Origin: Acidobacteriota bacterium
Lineage (GTDB): Bacteria > Acidobacteriota > Blastocatellia > Pyrinomonadales > Pyrinomonadaceae
Assembly: GCA_019639175.1 (NCBI GenBank)
Contig: JAHBSK010000007.1
Span: 62,001 to 126,000 of the forward strand
Length of the DNA stretch: 64,000 nt
Direction of reading: 5' to 3'
A program made the position numbers and the translations under genes. The notes beneath the pieces are model-generated. The model saw nothing but the letters and a program-made list of their open reading frames with translations. It made no database searches and was not told the DNA's origin. Shown here one piece after another: positions 1 to 7,681 of this stretch. The stretch's first letter is position 1, and each line of letters opens with the position of its first letter.

Positions 1-117
1 CACAAGATCCTCTTCAATGAGTCTGCGAAAATATTCATTTCGATCAATGTGCAATCTTCCAACCACAGCATCCACCTTAGACATCAGGGCCTCATCTATT
101 TTTATTTGTACGGTCAT
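1..117 (-). CDS. Partial ribbon-helix-helix (CopG-like) antitoxin, 3' end beyond the window
   Basis: A 39-codon open frame starts at the ATG at 117-115 and runs off the left edge with no stop. It begins MTVQIKIDEALMSKVDAVV and continues with RNEYFRRLIEEDL. An opening beta-strand with alternating hydrophobic residues followed by two amphipathic helices is the usual layout of ribbon-helix-helix DNA-binding antitoxins; the residues around RNEYFRRLI fit the second helix. A toxin gene would be expected just beyond the window, but this cannot be seen. It lies downstream of dnaK on the same strand, with a perfect 9-bp inverted repeat between them that could be its operator. The family call rests on only 39 residues; another small DNA-binding protein is possible. 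Confidence 0.5.
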   Translation of the reverse strand, partial: MTVQIKIDEALMSKVDAVVGRLHIDRNEYFRRLIEEDLV

Positions 118-129
118 AACTATTGAGTG

Positions 130-161
130 AATGAGCGGCTATTTTGATCTAACCGCTCATT
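130..161. promoter_or_regulatory. Inverted repeat upstream of the RHH gene, candidate operator
   Basis: AATGAGCGG at 130-138 is matched by CCGCTCATT at 153-161: perfect 9-bp arms with a 14-bp spacer. It lies 13 bp before the start of the minus-strand RHH gene and just after the dnaK stop. No T-run follows it on the minus strand, so an operator for an autoregulating antitoxin is more likely than a dnaK terminator, though a terminator role is not excluded. Confidence 0.45.
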
Positions 162-177
162 CTTTATACCACATCGG

Positions 178-2121
178 CTAGTCTTTCTTCTCGTCTTCGA
201 CATCGACATATTCGGCATCGATGACGTTGTCGTCAGCGGAAGAAGAGTCGCCTCCGTCCGAGCCGGCGGAAGCCGATGAAGCCTGCTCGTCCGCAGCTCC
301 GTCTCCGCCGTCGGCGGCCGATCCGGCCTGGCTGTAGAGAACCTCAGCAAGCTTGTGCGAAGCCGTCTGCAGCCTTTCGTATGCGTTGTTCATCGCATCC
401 GGGTCGCTGCCGCCAAGGGCTGTTTTCGATTCGGATATCGCAGCTTCGATCTCACCGGCAGCCGCCGCGTCCAGTTTGTCCTTGTTCTCGGCGAGAGTTT
501 TCTCAACGCTGTAAACAAGCCCATCCAGACGGTTGCGTGCCTCGATCTCGGCCTTTTTCTTCTCATCCTCACCGGCGTGCGATTCGGCATCCTTCATCAT
601 CTTGTCGATCTCTTCCTTAGAAAGTCCCGACGAAGATGTGATGGTGATCTTCTGCTCACGGCCCGTTCCGACATCCTTGGCAGAAACGTTCACGATGCCG
701 TTCGCGTCAATGTCGAACGTGACCTCGACCTGCGGAACACCGCGTGGTGCGGGCGGAATGCCGACAAGGTGAAACTTGCCGAGCGTCTTGTTGTCCGCAG
801 CCATCGGGCGTTCGCCCTGCAGAACATGCACCTCAACGCTGGTCTGATTATCAGCCGCCGTCGAGAATATCTCGCTCTTGCGTGTCGGGATGGTCGTGTT
901 GCGCAGTATCATCTGTGTGAACACGCCGCCGAGCGTTTCAATGCCGAGCGTCAGCGGTGTCACGTCAAGCAGCAGAATGTCTGTCTTCTCACCGCCGAGA
1001 ACACCGGCCTGAACCGCCGCTCCGAGCGAAACGACCTCATCAGGATTAACGGATTTGTTCGGGTCCTTGCCGAAGAGTTCCTTTACCATTTCCTGAACCT
1101 TCGGAATGCGGGTAGAACCGCCGACAAGCACCACCTCGTCAATATCCTTTGCCGTGACACCGGCGTCCTTAAGGGCCTGTTCGACCGGCGGCATAAGCCT
1201 TTTCAGGATAGATTCGGCAAGCGCCTCAAATTTTGACCTGGTCAATTTCATGACCAGATGCTTCGGGCCTGACGCGTCGGCTGTGATGAACGGCAGGTTG
1301 ATCTCCGTTTCCATTGCCGATGAAAGCTCGACCTTTGCCTTTTCAGCGGCCTCTTTCAGACGCTGAAGAGCCATCTTGTCCGATGTCAGGTCAATGCCCT
1401 GATCTTTCTTAAATTCGTCAATGATCCATTTGATCAACACTTCGTCAACGTCGTCGCCGCCAAGGTGCGTGTCGCCGTTGGTCGATTTCACCTCGACAAC
1501 GCCTTCGCCAACTTCAAGCACCGATATATCGAACGTGCCGCCGCCAAAGTCGAACACGGCGATGGTCTCGTCCTTCTTTTTGTCCAAACCGTAAGCCAAA
1601 GCGGCCGCGGTCGGTTCGTTGACAATGCGCAGAACCTCAAGGCCCGCGATCTTGCCTGCGTCCTTGGTCGCCTGACGCTGAGCGTCATTAAAATATGCCG
1701 GAACGGTGATAACTGCCTTTTCGACCTTTGCCCCGAGGTAATCCTCGGCTGACTGCTTCAGCTTTTGCAGAACCATCGCCGCTATCTCCGGCGGGCTGTA
1801 CTGCTTGCCTTCCGCCTCTATGCGGACATCGCCGTTCGAGGCCTTTACGACCTTGTACGGCACCTGCTTGATCTCGTCCTGAACCTCATCGAACTTGCGT
1901 CCCATGAACCGCTTGATCGAATAAAGCGTGTTCTCCGGGTTAGTGACGGCCTGTCGTTTTGCAACCTGACCCACAAGGCGGTTGCCGTCCTTTGCAAAAG
2001 CGACGACCGACGGGGTCGTTCTGCCGCCTTCCGCATTGGTTATAATGACGGGTTCGCCGCCTTCCATAACGGAAACGACCGAATTTGTCGTCCCCAGGTC
2101 AATACCTATAATTTTACTCAT
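178..2121 (-). CDS. dnaK: Chaperone protein DnaK (Hsp70)
   Basis: ATP-dependent cytosolic Hsp70 chaperone of 647 residues, normal length for the family. The N terminus reads [14 protein letters not shown], the phosphate-1 loop of the Hsp70 ATPase; further ATPase signatures are [15 protein letters not shown] and [13 protein letters not shown]. The linker [16 protein letters not shown] leads into the substrate-binding domain, and the C terminus is the usual acidic tail ending [16 protein letters not shown] chose the ATG at 2121 because GGAG lies 9 bp upstream; an in-frame TTG at 2136 would add five residues and remove that site. grpE and dnaJ are not next to it. A sigma-70-like promoter is visible upstream, and no CIRCE element was found. 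Confidence 0.98.
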   Translation of the reverse strand: MSKIIGIDLGTTNSVVSVMEGGEPVIITNAEGGRTTPSVVAFAKDGNRLVGQVAKRQAVTNPENTLYSIKRFMGRKFDEVQDEIKQVPYKVVKASNGDVRIEAEGKQYSPPEIAAMVLQKLKQSAEDYLGAKVEKAVITVPAYFNDAQRQATKDAGKIAGLEVLRIVNEPTAAALAYGLDKKKDETIAVFDFGGGTFDISVLEVGEGVVEVKSTNGDTHLGGDDVDEVLIKWIIDEFKKDQGIDLTSDKMALQRLKEAAEKAKVELSSAMETEINLPFITADASGPKHLVMKLTRSKFEALAESILKRLMPPVEQALKDAGVTAKDIDEVVLVGGSTRIPKVQEMVKELFGKDPNKSVNPDEVVSLGAAVQAGVLGGEKTDILLLDVTPLTLGIETLGGVFTQMILRNTTIPTRKSEIFSTAADNQTSVEVHVLQGERPMAADNKTLGKFHLVGIPPAPRGVPQVEVTFDIDANGIVNVSAKDVGTGREQKITITSSSGLSKEEIDKMMKDAESHAGEDEKKKAEIEARNRLDGLVYSVEKTLAENKDKLDAAAAGEIEAAISESKTALGGSDPDAMNNAYERLQTASHKLAEVLYSQAGSAADGGDGAADEQASSASAGSDGGDSSSADDNVIDAEYVDVEDEKKD

Positions 2122-2196
2122 CCTGTCTATCTCCAATAGTTAGAATAACTTCTCTCGCCGTATGAAAACATCAAAAAATGACTTGAGTCTCTGTAA

Positions 2197-2225
2197 AGAA
2201 TAAAGGTTGAGTGCGTCATTGTCAA
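2197..2225 (-). promoter_or_regulatory. Candidate sigma-70-type promoter of dnaK
   Basis: On the minus strand TTGACA (2225-2220) is separated by 17 bp from TATTCT (2202-2197). The -35 is perfect; the -10 matches 4 of 6. The predicted leader is about 70 nt before the dnaK ATG. Confidence 0.5.
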
Positions 2226-2274
2226 GTTTTATTTTAGATATTTATGATCGTTTCAGCCTGGCTCATACAGAATA

Positions 2275-2403
2275 GTCTTGGGTCTTGGGTCTTGGGTCTT
2301 GGGTCTTGGGTCTTGGGTCTTGGGTCTTGGGTCTTGGGTCTTGGGTCTTGGGCCTTGGGTCTTGGGCCTTGGGCCTTGGGTGTTGTTGGGTCTTGGGTGT
2401 TGA
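2275..2403. repeat. Heptanucleotide tandem array (GTCTTGG)n
   Basis: Fifteen consecutive 7-bp units in register (GTCTTGG with a few GCCTTGG variants) run from 2275 to 2379, followed by a 10-bp slip and two more units ending in GTGTTGA. It fills part of the dnaK-pgsA gap. Open frames through it are only low-complexity repeats. Other arrays of the same period occur elsewhere in the window. Confidence 0.95.
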
Positions 2404-2431
2404 GTCCACAGGCGGAAACACGGCCTTATTA

Positions 2432-2542
2432 GCGTGCGAAGCACGCAGAATAGCGATAGCTACAGGTGAAGCGAAGCGGAACCTGTAGTAAATACCGCCC
2501 CAACGGTCAGAGCATGTGAAACATGCGAAATATGCCGCATAT
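2432..2542. repeat. String of short perfect hairpins next to the heptad array
   Basis: Four perfect palindromes follow one another: GCGTGC-GAA-GCACGC (2432-2446), CTACAGGT...ACCTGTAG (2460-2488), GCATGT-GAA-ACATGC (2512-2526) and ATATG-CCG-CATAT (2530-2542). Two share the same GAA loop. A similar string follows the heptads at 13714. Confidence 0.8.
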
Positions 2543-2564
2543 TCCAAACGCTCACTGTTTTCTT

Positions 2565-2870
2565 CTCTAACAGTTCCAGTTTCAAGGTTTCAGTTATTTC
2601 GGAAACGGGCAAGTGTCTGTTTTTCCAAAAACTTTTAACCCGGATTCCGCATTAAAAAGACCACGGCGAAAGCCTGAACCGATCTAACAGTTAACAGTTA
2701 CGTAGTTTACAGTTATTAGTTTTTTTTCAACTGACAACTAAAAACTGACCAACTATTAACTGTTAGAAACCAAAATAGATTGGCCTGATCTGCTGCGTTT
2801 TTGAACTTTGGGATCCTCTAATGCTGAATCTAGGTTTAACTGAAACCTTGAAACTGAGAACTAAGAAAAA
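2565..2870. repeat. Nested foldback element built from heptads
   Basis: The outer arms are a perfect 19-bp inverted repeat: CAGTTTCAAGGTTTCAGTT at 2577-2595 and its complement at 2838-2856. The inner arms at 2685-2719 (units TAACAGT, TAACAGT, TACGTAG, TTTACAG, TTATTAG) and 2729-2766 (AACTGAC, AACTAAA, AACTGAC, CAACTAT, TAACTGT) are imperfect complements around a T-run. Sequence between the arms is also partly complementary, so the whole 300 bp could fold back. No gene is seen in 2243-2957. Confidence 0.75.
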
Positions 2871-2957
2871 AGAGGCACTTCGTTATCTTCAGCGCTTGAG
2901 TGGCTTTCGGCATATCATGAAATGCCCTTATCGGTAAAGGGGTTGGTCAATGTATGA

Positions 2958-3542
2958 TTATTCAGCCTCTGCTTTTTTAGCATCTTCATCCTCTTTCATC
3001 AGTCGGGCGACCTGAAAGATGTAATGAATACCGGAAGCGACGGCCAGCAGGACAACAATGAAATAGACGGTCGGAAGGTAGAATGTTACGTTGCTGACAG
3101 CCGCAACAAGGACAAGTGTGACGGCAACGACCTGAACAAAAGTGCTGAGTTTGCCCAGCCACGAAGGGCGAAAGCCGCGAAAACCGGTCATTGTCACAAT
3201 GGCGACCGCGACGGTCACGATCAGCACGTCGCGGCCGATGACGGCCGCTGTGACCCAAAACGGGATCGGAAGAAAGCGGACAGGCTCCATTACACCGGGA
3301 AGCGAAAGCACGACAAAAGCCGTCGTCATCAGCAATTTGTCCGCTATCGGGTCAATGACCGTGCCGAGTTCCGATTGCTGCTTGAAGCGGCGGGCAATGA
3401 ACCCGTCAATGCCGTCAGAGACGCCGGCAACAACAAAAACCGCCAATGCCCAATGGCTCTTGCCGTAAAAAAGCAGGCTGGCAAAGACCGGGATCAGAGC
3501 CATGCGCATAAAAGTGAGCAAGTTGGGGATGGTCAGGATCAT
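2958..3542 (-). CDS. pgsA: CDP-diacylglycerol--glycerol-3-phosphate 3-phosphatidyltransferase
   Basis: Integral membrane enzyme that makes phosphatidylglycerol phosphate from CDP-diacylglycerol and glycerol 3-phosphate, the committed step to phosphatidylglycerol. The 194 residues contain the full CDP-alcohol phosphotransferase motif DG-x2-AR-x8-G-x3-D-x3-D (from DGFIARR to GTVIDPIAD, about residues 45-67), and the N terminus MILTIPNLLTFMRM is typical of PgsA. Several hydrophobic segments follow, and the C terminus is charged. The ATG at 3542 is preferred over a TTG one codon earlier. It starts 24 bp after the metallophosphoesterase stop, so the two are probably co-transcribed. The related CDP-alcohol enzyme PssA is less likely given the N terminus. 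Confidence 0.9.
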   Translation of the reverse strand: MILTIPNLLTFMRMALIPVFASLLFYGKSHWALAVFVVAGVSDGIDGFIARRFKQQSELGTVIDPIADKLLMTTAFVVLSLPGVMEPVRFLPIPFWVTAAVIGRDVLIVTVAVAIVTMTGFRGFRPSWLGKLSTFVQVVAVTLVLVAAVSNVTFYLPTVYFIVVLLAVASGIHYIFQVARLMKEDEDAKKAEAE

Positions 3543-3566
3543 CAAGAAAAAGAAGCGTCAGGCACG

Positions 3567-4427
3567 CTATGCAGGCCTCAATTCCAGCATAGATATCTCC
3601 GGCGGACATTGGTAGCGGACGGGAAGGACGACGGTCCCGATACCTCGTGTGATATAGATCTGCGAATCCTTTCGCTGATGCAGCCCGGCGGACAGCTTGC
3701 GGCGGCGGATAAACCTCCTTCCCGTCTCACGAATACGTACCTGGCCGCCGTGGGTGTGTCCGCTCAGTGTCAGGTCGATGCCGTTGCGGACCGCGTGACG
3801 AAAAATTATCGGATTATGTGCAAGCAGGAGCTTCATCTCATCCGGGAAAGAGCCTTTCACGGCGGCAGGCAGATCGGTCTTTCCGACAGTGTGGTCATCA
3901 ACACCGGCCAGCCAGAATGACGCTCCGCGAGCCTCGAACCGCTGCCCTTCATTTATCAGAACGTTTATGCCTGCGTCCCTTAGCGACGACGCGACCATTT
4001 CAGGATCGGTCCAATGATCGTGGTTGCCCAAACATGCGTGAACGCCAAATTCCGCCTGCAGATTTCCCAGAACGCGGGCGACCGGCTTTATATAATCGGT
4101 CTCATGCGAGACGTAATCTCCGGTCAGGATGAACATGTCAGGACGCAGCCGGTTCGATATCTTTATCGCACGTTCTATATGGGACAAACCCGTAAAAGGG
4201 CTGTGATGAATATCGGAAAGATGAATGATCTTAAAGCCGTCCAGCTTTTTCGGAAGCCGCGGCAGCCTGACCTCAACACGCTCAAGCGAGAGGCTGTTTG
4301 CCTCGTCTATTGCGTGTTTGGCTATCTTTGAAACATTGCCTGCCAATTCGCGCAAAGGACGGTCAGCCGCCATCAATTCATTGATGCGTTCCGCCATTCT
4401 GGCACGTCTTTGTGACATTGCTCCCAT
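3567..4427 (-). CDS. Calcineurin-like metallophosphoesterase (YaeI/YkuE type)
   Basis: A 286-residue dinuclear-metal phosphoesterase. The signature blocks appear in order: KIIHLSDIHHSPFTG, FILTGDYVS, CLGNHDHW, LLLAHNP and LTLSGHTHGGQV, giving the D-x-H, GD, GNHD and GHTHGG metal ligands. About 60 N-terminal residues precede the catalytic domain, with no clear signal peptide. Family members include UDP-2,3-diacylglucosamine pyrophosphatase-like and YkuE-like enzymes; the substrate cannot be told from sequence. It lies just upstream of pgsA, which makes a lipid-related substrate plausible (inference). A TATAAT ends 11 bp before the ATG. Confidence 0.88.
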   Translation of the reverse strand: MGAMSQRRARMAERINELMAADRPLRELAGNVSKIAKHAIDEANSLSLERVEVRLPRLPKKLDGFKIIHLSDIHHSPFTGLSHIERAIKISNRLRPDMFILTGDYVSHETDYIKPVARVLGNLQAEFGVHACLGNHDHWTDPEMVASSLRDAGINVLINEGQRFEARGASFWLAGVDDHTVGKTDLPAAVKGSFPDEMKLLLAHNPIIFRHAVRNGIDLTLSGHTHGGQVRIRETGRRFIRRRKLSAGLHQRKDSQIYITRGIGTVVLPVRYQCPPEISMLELRPA

Positions 4428-4438
4428 TATGACCGTTT

Positions 4439-4469
4439 ATTATATGACATTTGGGCGTTTTCCGCGCAA
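4439..4469 (-). promoter_or_regulatory. Candidate promoter of the metallophosphoesterase-pgsA pair
   Basis: On the minus strand TTGCGC (4469-4464) and a perfect TATAAT (4444-4439) are separated by 19 bp. The -10 ends 11 bp before the ATG at 4427, leaving almost no leader and no Shine-Dalgarno site. Confidence 0.45.
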
Positions 4470-4483
4470 GTGTTAAACAACAT

Positions 4484-5692
4484 TTACGCGGCTTTGACCT
4501 TTAGGAATTTTAGCTTGCCCACCTGAAGAACGGCCTCTTCGCCAGATGCGAGGGCGACCTCATCGCTTGCCGCAGTGGCCTTTTCGCCATTGATCCGAAC
4601 GCCGCCCTGTTCTATCAGACGCTTTGCCTCGCCTTTTGAAGCCGCAAGGCCTGTGTTTACAAGCAGTTCCGCCAAACGGTATGTGCCGGCGTCAAGCACT
4701 TTTTCATCAATAACGTCAGGGGTTTCTTTTTTGACAAATCTCTTGTTGAAATCGGCTTCGGCATCGTCCGCAGCCTGCTGTGAATGAAAGTCCTTTATTA
4801 TCAGCTTTGCCAGAGCCACTTTTACGTCGCGCGGATTTTTGCCGTTGCTGACCTCATCTTTCATCAAAGCGATCTCATCAGGTGCAAGGTCAGTCAGCAA
4901 CTCATAGTATCGCCACATCAGGTCATCGCTTATCGACATCACCTTGCCGAACATCTCATTAGGCGATTCGTCGATGCCGATGTAGTTGTTCAGCGATTTG
5001 GACATCTTGTTGACGCCATCCAGCCCTTCGAGCAGCGGCGTCGTCATCACGATCTGCGGTTCCTGTCCGTATTCGCGCTGAAGGTCGCGGCCAACCATCA
5101 GGTTAAATTTCTGATCGGTGCCGCCGAGTTCGACATCGGCCTCAAGCGCGACCGAATCATAGCCCTGCGTCAACGGATAGAGCAGTTCGTGCAGCGAGAT
5201 CGGCGTCTGCTCGCGAAGGCGTTTCTCAAAATCATCGCGTTCCAATATCTGCTTGACCGTCACGCGGGAACACAGCCGCACAAAATCCGCCGCCGCAAAT
5301 TTGTCCATCCATTCGCCATTAAAGCGAAGCTCGGTCTTTTCGGGGTCGAGCAATTTGAACATCTGCTTCTTATACGTCTCGGCGTTTGCGTTGACCTCTT
5401 CACGCGTCAGCGGCGGGCGCGTCACGTTCTTGCCCGAAGGGTCGCCGATCATCCCGGTAAAATCACCGATCAAAAAAATGACCGTGTGACCAAGCTGCTG
5501 AAACGCCCGCAGCTTGCGGATAACGACCGTATGCCCAAGATGGATATCCGGCGCCGTCGGGTCCAGGCCCAATTTTACACGCAGCGGCTTGCCCGTCTTT
5601 GCCGACCGCTCCAGCTTTGCCCGCAAATCATCCTCACGTATCAGATCGACCGTGCCTTTCTTCAAAAATGTTATCTGTTCGTCAATGGTCAT
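4484..5692 (-). CDS. tyrS: Tyrosyl-tRNA synthetase
   Basis: Class I aminoacyl-tRNA synthetase charging tRNA-Tyr; 402 residues from the ATG at 5692. The HIGH-type motif is HLGH (about residues 51-54) in the context [11 protein letters not shown], and the KMSKS loop is intact (about 229-233). The central [14 protein letters not shown] block is typical of the TyrZ-like bacterial form. The C-terminal 70 residues form an S4-like RNA-binding domain. An in-frame TTG at 5713 would add seven residues, but it lies within the likely promoter, so the ATG is preferred. The TACAAT that ends 9 bp upstream implies a leaderless mRNA. A tRNA-Tyr gene is also in this window but far away. Confidence 0.96.
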   Translation of the reverse strand: MTIDEQITFLKKGTVDLIREDDLRAKLERSAKTGKPLRVKLGLDPTAPDIHLGHTVVIRKLRAFQQLGHTVIFLIGDFTGMIGDPSGKNVTRPPLTREEVNANAETYKKQMFKLLDPEKTELRFNGEWMDKFAAADFVRLCSRVTVKQILERDDFEKRLREQTPISLHELLYPLTQGYDSVALEADVELGGTDQKFNLMVGRDLQREYGQEPQIVMTTPLLEGLDGVNKMSKSLNNYIGIDESPNEMFGKVMSISDDLMWRYYELLTDLAPDEIALMKDEVSNGKNPRDVKVALAKLIIKDFHSQQAADDAEADFNKRFVKKETPDVIDEKVLDAGTYRLAELLVNTGLAASKGEAKRLIEQGGVRINGEKATAASDEVALASGEEAVLQVGKLKFLKVKAA

Positions 5693-5701
5693 AAAATTAG
5701 G

Positions 5702-5731
5702 ATTGTAAGCCAATTTGAGCCGCTATGTCAT
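5702..5731 (-). promoter_or_regulatory. Candidate leaderless promoter of tyrS
   Basis: On the minus strand ATGACA (5731-5726), an 18-bp spacer and TACAAT (5707-5702). The -10 ends 9 bp before the tyrS ATG. Its -35 touches the -35 of the divergent antitoxin promoter at base 5731. Confidence 0.5.
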
Positions 5732-5759
5732 TGACACAGAAACCATACGTCAGTATATT
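5731..5759 (+). promoter_or_regulatory. Promoter of the Phd/VapC-type module
   Basis: A perfect TTGACA (5731-5736), a 17-bp spacer and TATATT (5754-5759). The expected transcription start falls in the operator palindrome at 5765-5783. Confidence 0.7.
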
Positions 5760-5764
5760 TGAAA

Positions 5765-5783
5765 TGGCTAGCCAAGCTAGCCA
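5765..5783. promoter_or_regulatory. Operator palindrome of the antitoxin promoter
   Basis: TGGCTAGC (5765-5772), three bases, then GCTAGCCA (5776-5783): perfect 8-bp arms. It lies 6 bp after the -10 and ends 8 bp before the antitoxin ATG, the usual place for autoregulation by a Phd-type antitoxin. Confidence 0.65.
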
Positions 5784-5791
5784 GTAAAGAA

Positions 5792-6061
5792 ATGAAGACT
5801 TTATCCATCCTCGAAGGAAAAAACAAATTTAGCCAGGTGGTTGCTTCGGCGGCAAAGGGCGAGCCGCAGATCATCACCAAGAACGGTAAGGAGACCGCCG
5901 TCGTCATTTCTTACGAGGAATTTCGCAGGAGGTCATCGGCCGGCCGGAGCCTTTCGGAATTCATGCTCGACAATCCCGTAAGGAAACACGGTATCGACCT
6001 TGACCTTTCAAGAAGCAATGATGTTGACCGCGAGATCGACCTTTTCGGAGACGATGACTGA
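5792..6061 (+). CDS. Phd/YefM-family antitoxin
   Basis: An 89-residue antitoxin. The first 50 residues (MKTLSILEGKNKFSQVV ... KNGKETAVVISYEEFRR) match the Phd/YefM DNA-binding fold, in which the protein binds its own operator. The C-terminal part (LSEFMLDNPV ... DREIDLFGDDD) is acidic and would wrap the toxin. I chose the ATG at 5792 because an upstream in-frame TTG at 5759 overlaps the -10 box. The stop overlaps the toxin start by one base (TGATG), so translation is coupled. A strong promoter and operator sit directly upstream. A Phd antitoxin paired with a PIN toxin is a common mixed arrangement. Confidence 0.88.
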   Translation: MKTLSILEGKNKFSQVVASAAKGEPQIITKNGKETAVVISYEEFRRRSSAGRSLSEFMLDNPVRKHGIDLDLSRSNDVDREIDLFGDDD

Positions 6062-6486
6062 TGGCGTACCTGCTGGACACATGTGCAATATCAGAATTTT
6101 TCAAGCCGGAGCCTAATCGCGGGGTCATCGAGTGGCTCGACGCACAGATACCCGAATCGCTGTTCTTGAGCGTCCTTACCATCGGCGAGATCCGCAAAGG
6201 CATCAGCAAACTGCCGCCTTCAAAAAAACGTGACTCGGTAACGCTTTGGCTGGATGAGATGAAGGCAAGATACCATGGCCGGATACTTGGTTTTGACCTT
6301 CGCGCCGCCGAGATCTGGGGAAGTATGAGGGCGAAAGCTGAAACAAATGGAAGCACGCTCTCGATGATCGACTCACTCATTGCCGCAACCGCTGTGGAAA
6401 ACGGACTGGTAATTGTGACCCGCAATGAAAAAGACTTTGCCGCCGCCGATGTCAGGATATTCAATCCGTGGGAGCCAAAAGAATAA
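6061..6486 (+). CDS. PIN-domain toxin, VapC/FitB type
   Basis: A 141-residue PIN ribonuclease, the toxin partner of the preceding antitoxin. The metal-binding acidic residues are in place: D6 in YLLDTCAISE, E43 in LTIGEIRKG and D104 in SMIDSLIAATA, with D125 after VTRNEKD as the fourth. Family members cleave tRNA or rRNA under stress; the target here is unknown. It starts on the last base of the antitoxin stop codon. No truncation or missing catalytic residue is seen, so the module looks intact. Confidence 0.92.
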   Translation: MAYLLDTCAISEFFKPEPNRGVIEWLDAQIPESLFLSVLTIGEIRKGISKLPPSKKRDSVTLWLDEMKARYHGRILGFDLRAAEIWGSMRAKAETNGSTLSMIDSLIAATAVENGLVIVTRNEKDFAAADVRIFNPWEPKE

Positions 6487-6617
6487 CCGGTGATGCTCCG
6501 CGTCTAAGATGATCAGATTTGCTAATGAGAGTTCTGTGGGCCTATTTCAGCGTGGTGTTCGTGTTGATTGCCATTGAATACGATTTTTTGTGTGATCTTG
6601 GCAAGAATGTTAATTAC

Positions 6618-6664
6618 TTGACTAAGCGTACGCAAATTGCATACACTAATACGCAGAATGCGTA
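6618..6664 (+). promoter_or_regulatory. Promoter with two phased palindromes before the MNT gene
   Basis: TTGACT (6618-6623), an 18-bp spacer and TACACT (6642-6647). Two 15-bp palindromes overlap it: TACGCA-AAT-TGCATA (6629-6643) and TACGCA-GAA-TGCGTA (6650-6664). Their centres are 21 bp apart, two helical turns. The second covers the ATG at 6658, so a bound protein would block both transcription and the start site. Confidence 0.6.
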
Positions 6665-7257
6665 ACACAGATCCAATAAGCTCCCTGATCTCGCCGGTCA
6701 AACAATCGATCCTGGCCGCCACTTACGGCCAGCCGGAAAAATGGTGGTATATGCGTGAATTGGCTGCTTTTGCGGGCAGAACGCCGTCGAGCCTTCAGCG
6801 GGAATTAAAGGCTATGACAAGTTCAGGGTTACTGCGAACGCGCAGGGACGCGTCAAGGCATTATTTTAAGGCAGAGACAGACTCGCCGCTGTATGAACCT
6901 CTGCGGCTCTTGATCGAACGCACAACCGGAATACAGGAGGGCCTCAAACTGGCATTGGAACCACTTGCGGACAAGATCGACGCTGCGTTTATTTACGGTT
7001 CGGTTGCACGTCGTGATGATACTGTAAAAAGCGATGTTGACCTGATAGTTATCGGCAATATAGGATTGGCTGACATGGCACCGGAACTGAGGCGTTTGGA
7101 AAAGCGTTTCCGACGTGAATTTAATGTAAAATGTTACAGCTCTGATGAATTTACCTCAAAGATAAAAACCAACAACCATTTTGTTTCCTCGATCCTGAAA
7201 GAGGACAAGATATTCTTGATCGGAAATGACGATGTCCTGGAAAAATTTGGCGGCTGA
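6658..7257 (+). CDS. Winged-helix plus minimal nucleotidyltransferase (MNT) antitoxin
   Basis: A 199-residue two-domain protein. Residues about 10-75 form a winged-helix DNA-binding domain (WWYMRELAAFAGRTPSSLQR, then a wing around LLRTRRDASRHYF). Residues about 95-190 are a minimal nucleotidyltransferase with the GS-x10-D-x-D motif: G114, S115 in FIYGSVARRDD and D126-V-D128. In MNT-HEPN systems this protein modifies and neutralises the HEPN toxin encoded next to it; here the helix-turn-helix would also allow direct autoregulation. The ATG at 6658 is preferred over an in-frame TTG at 6637, which lies before the -10. The gene overlaps the HEPN start by 32 bp. Confidence 0.85.
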   Translation: MRNTDPISSLISPVKQSILAATYGQPEKWWYMRELAAFAGRTPSSLQRELKAMTSSGLLRTRRDASRHYFKAETDSPLYEPLRLLIERTTGIQEGLKLALEPLADKIDAAFIYGSVARRDDTVKSDVDLIVIGNIGLADMAPELRRLEKRFRREFNVKCYSSDEFTSKIKTNNHFVSSILKEDKIFLIGNDDVLEKFGG

Positions 7258-7681
7258 CGGAGTGGTAACGCCGCATAAAACCAGTCCAAATGAGATCAGA
7301 GATCTGCGAACTTTGATCGCCCGTGACCTGGCTGATGCAGCGATCGAAGCACTTTCTGACGACCGCCGTTTCGCCACCGCATATAACGCGGCACTTCAGA
7401 TCTCCAAAATGGTGATCGCCGCATCAGGTTACAGGCTTTCTCGCGGACAAAGCGCTCATTACAACTCTTTTGAAACAGTTAAAACAGCGATACAGGATCC
7501 TGAGATCGACCGGCTTTGTGATTATTTCGATACGTGCCGCCGTAAGCGGAACCACATTGACTACGACGGTTCTGATGTTGTCACCGCAACTGAAACCGCC
7601 GAGATCATCAAAAATACCACCAGATATCTTGAGATAGCCGAAAAATGGATAGCTGACGAACATCCGGCCCTCGCGTTCTAA
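7226..7681 (+). CDS. HEPN-domain protein, likely toxin of the MNT-HEPN pair
   Basis: A 151-residue, mostly helical protein. The HEPN RNase motif R-x4-H is present as CRRKRNHIDYDG (R105 to H110), with Y113 three residues after the histidine. In HepT toxins the equivalent tyrosine, usually H-x-Y, is modified by MntA; the H-x-x-Y spacing here differs by one residue. The start overlaps the MNT gene; a second ATG at 7232 has GGA 9 bp upstream and could be used instead. The stop overlaps the stop of the convergent GNAT gene. HEPN proteins paired with winged-helix MNT partners are common but poorly characterised, so toxicity is inferred. Confidence 0.82.
   Translation: MTMSWKNLAADGVVTPHKTSPNEIRDLRTLIARDLADAAIEALSDDRRFATAYNAALQISKMVIAASGYRLSRGQSAHYNSFETVKTAIQDPEIDRLCDYFDTCRRKRNHIDYDGSDVVTATETAEIIKNTTRYLEIAEKWIADEHPALAF

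Noticed and set aside
355..1236. Open frame of 293 codons antisense to dnaK
   Set aside because: It lies entirely within dnaK, is rich in Arg/His as expected of an antisense frame, and shows no known motif.
2122..2243. CIRCE or heat-shock operator upstream of dnaK
   Set aside because: No inverted TTAGCACTC-type repeat is present; only an ordinary promoter could be marked.
2275..2403. CRISPR array
   Set aside because: The repeat is only 7 bp and has no spacers; no cas genes are in the window.
2244..2547. Open frames across the heptad array
   Set aside because: Their translations are simple repeats (GLGSWVL or PKTQDPR) forced by a 7-bp period; no start signal or domain.
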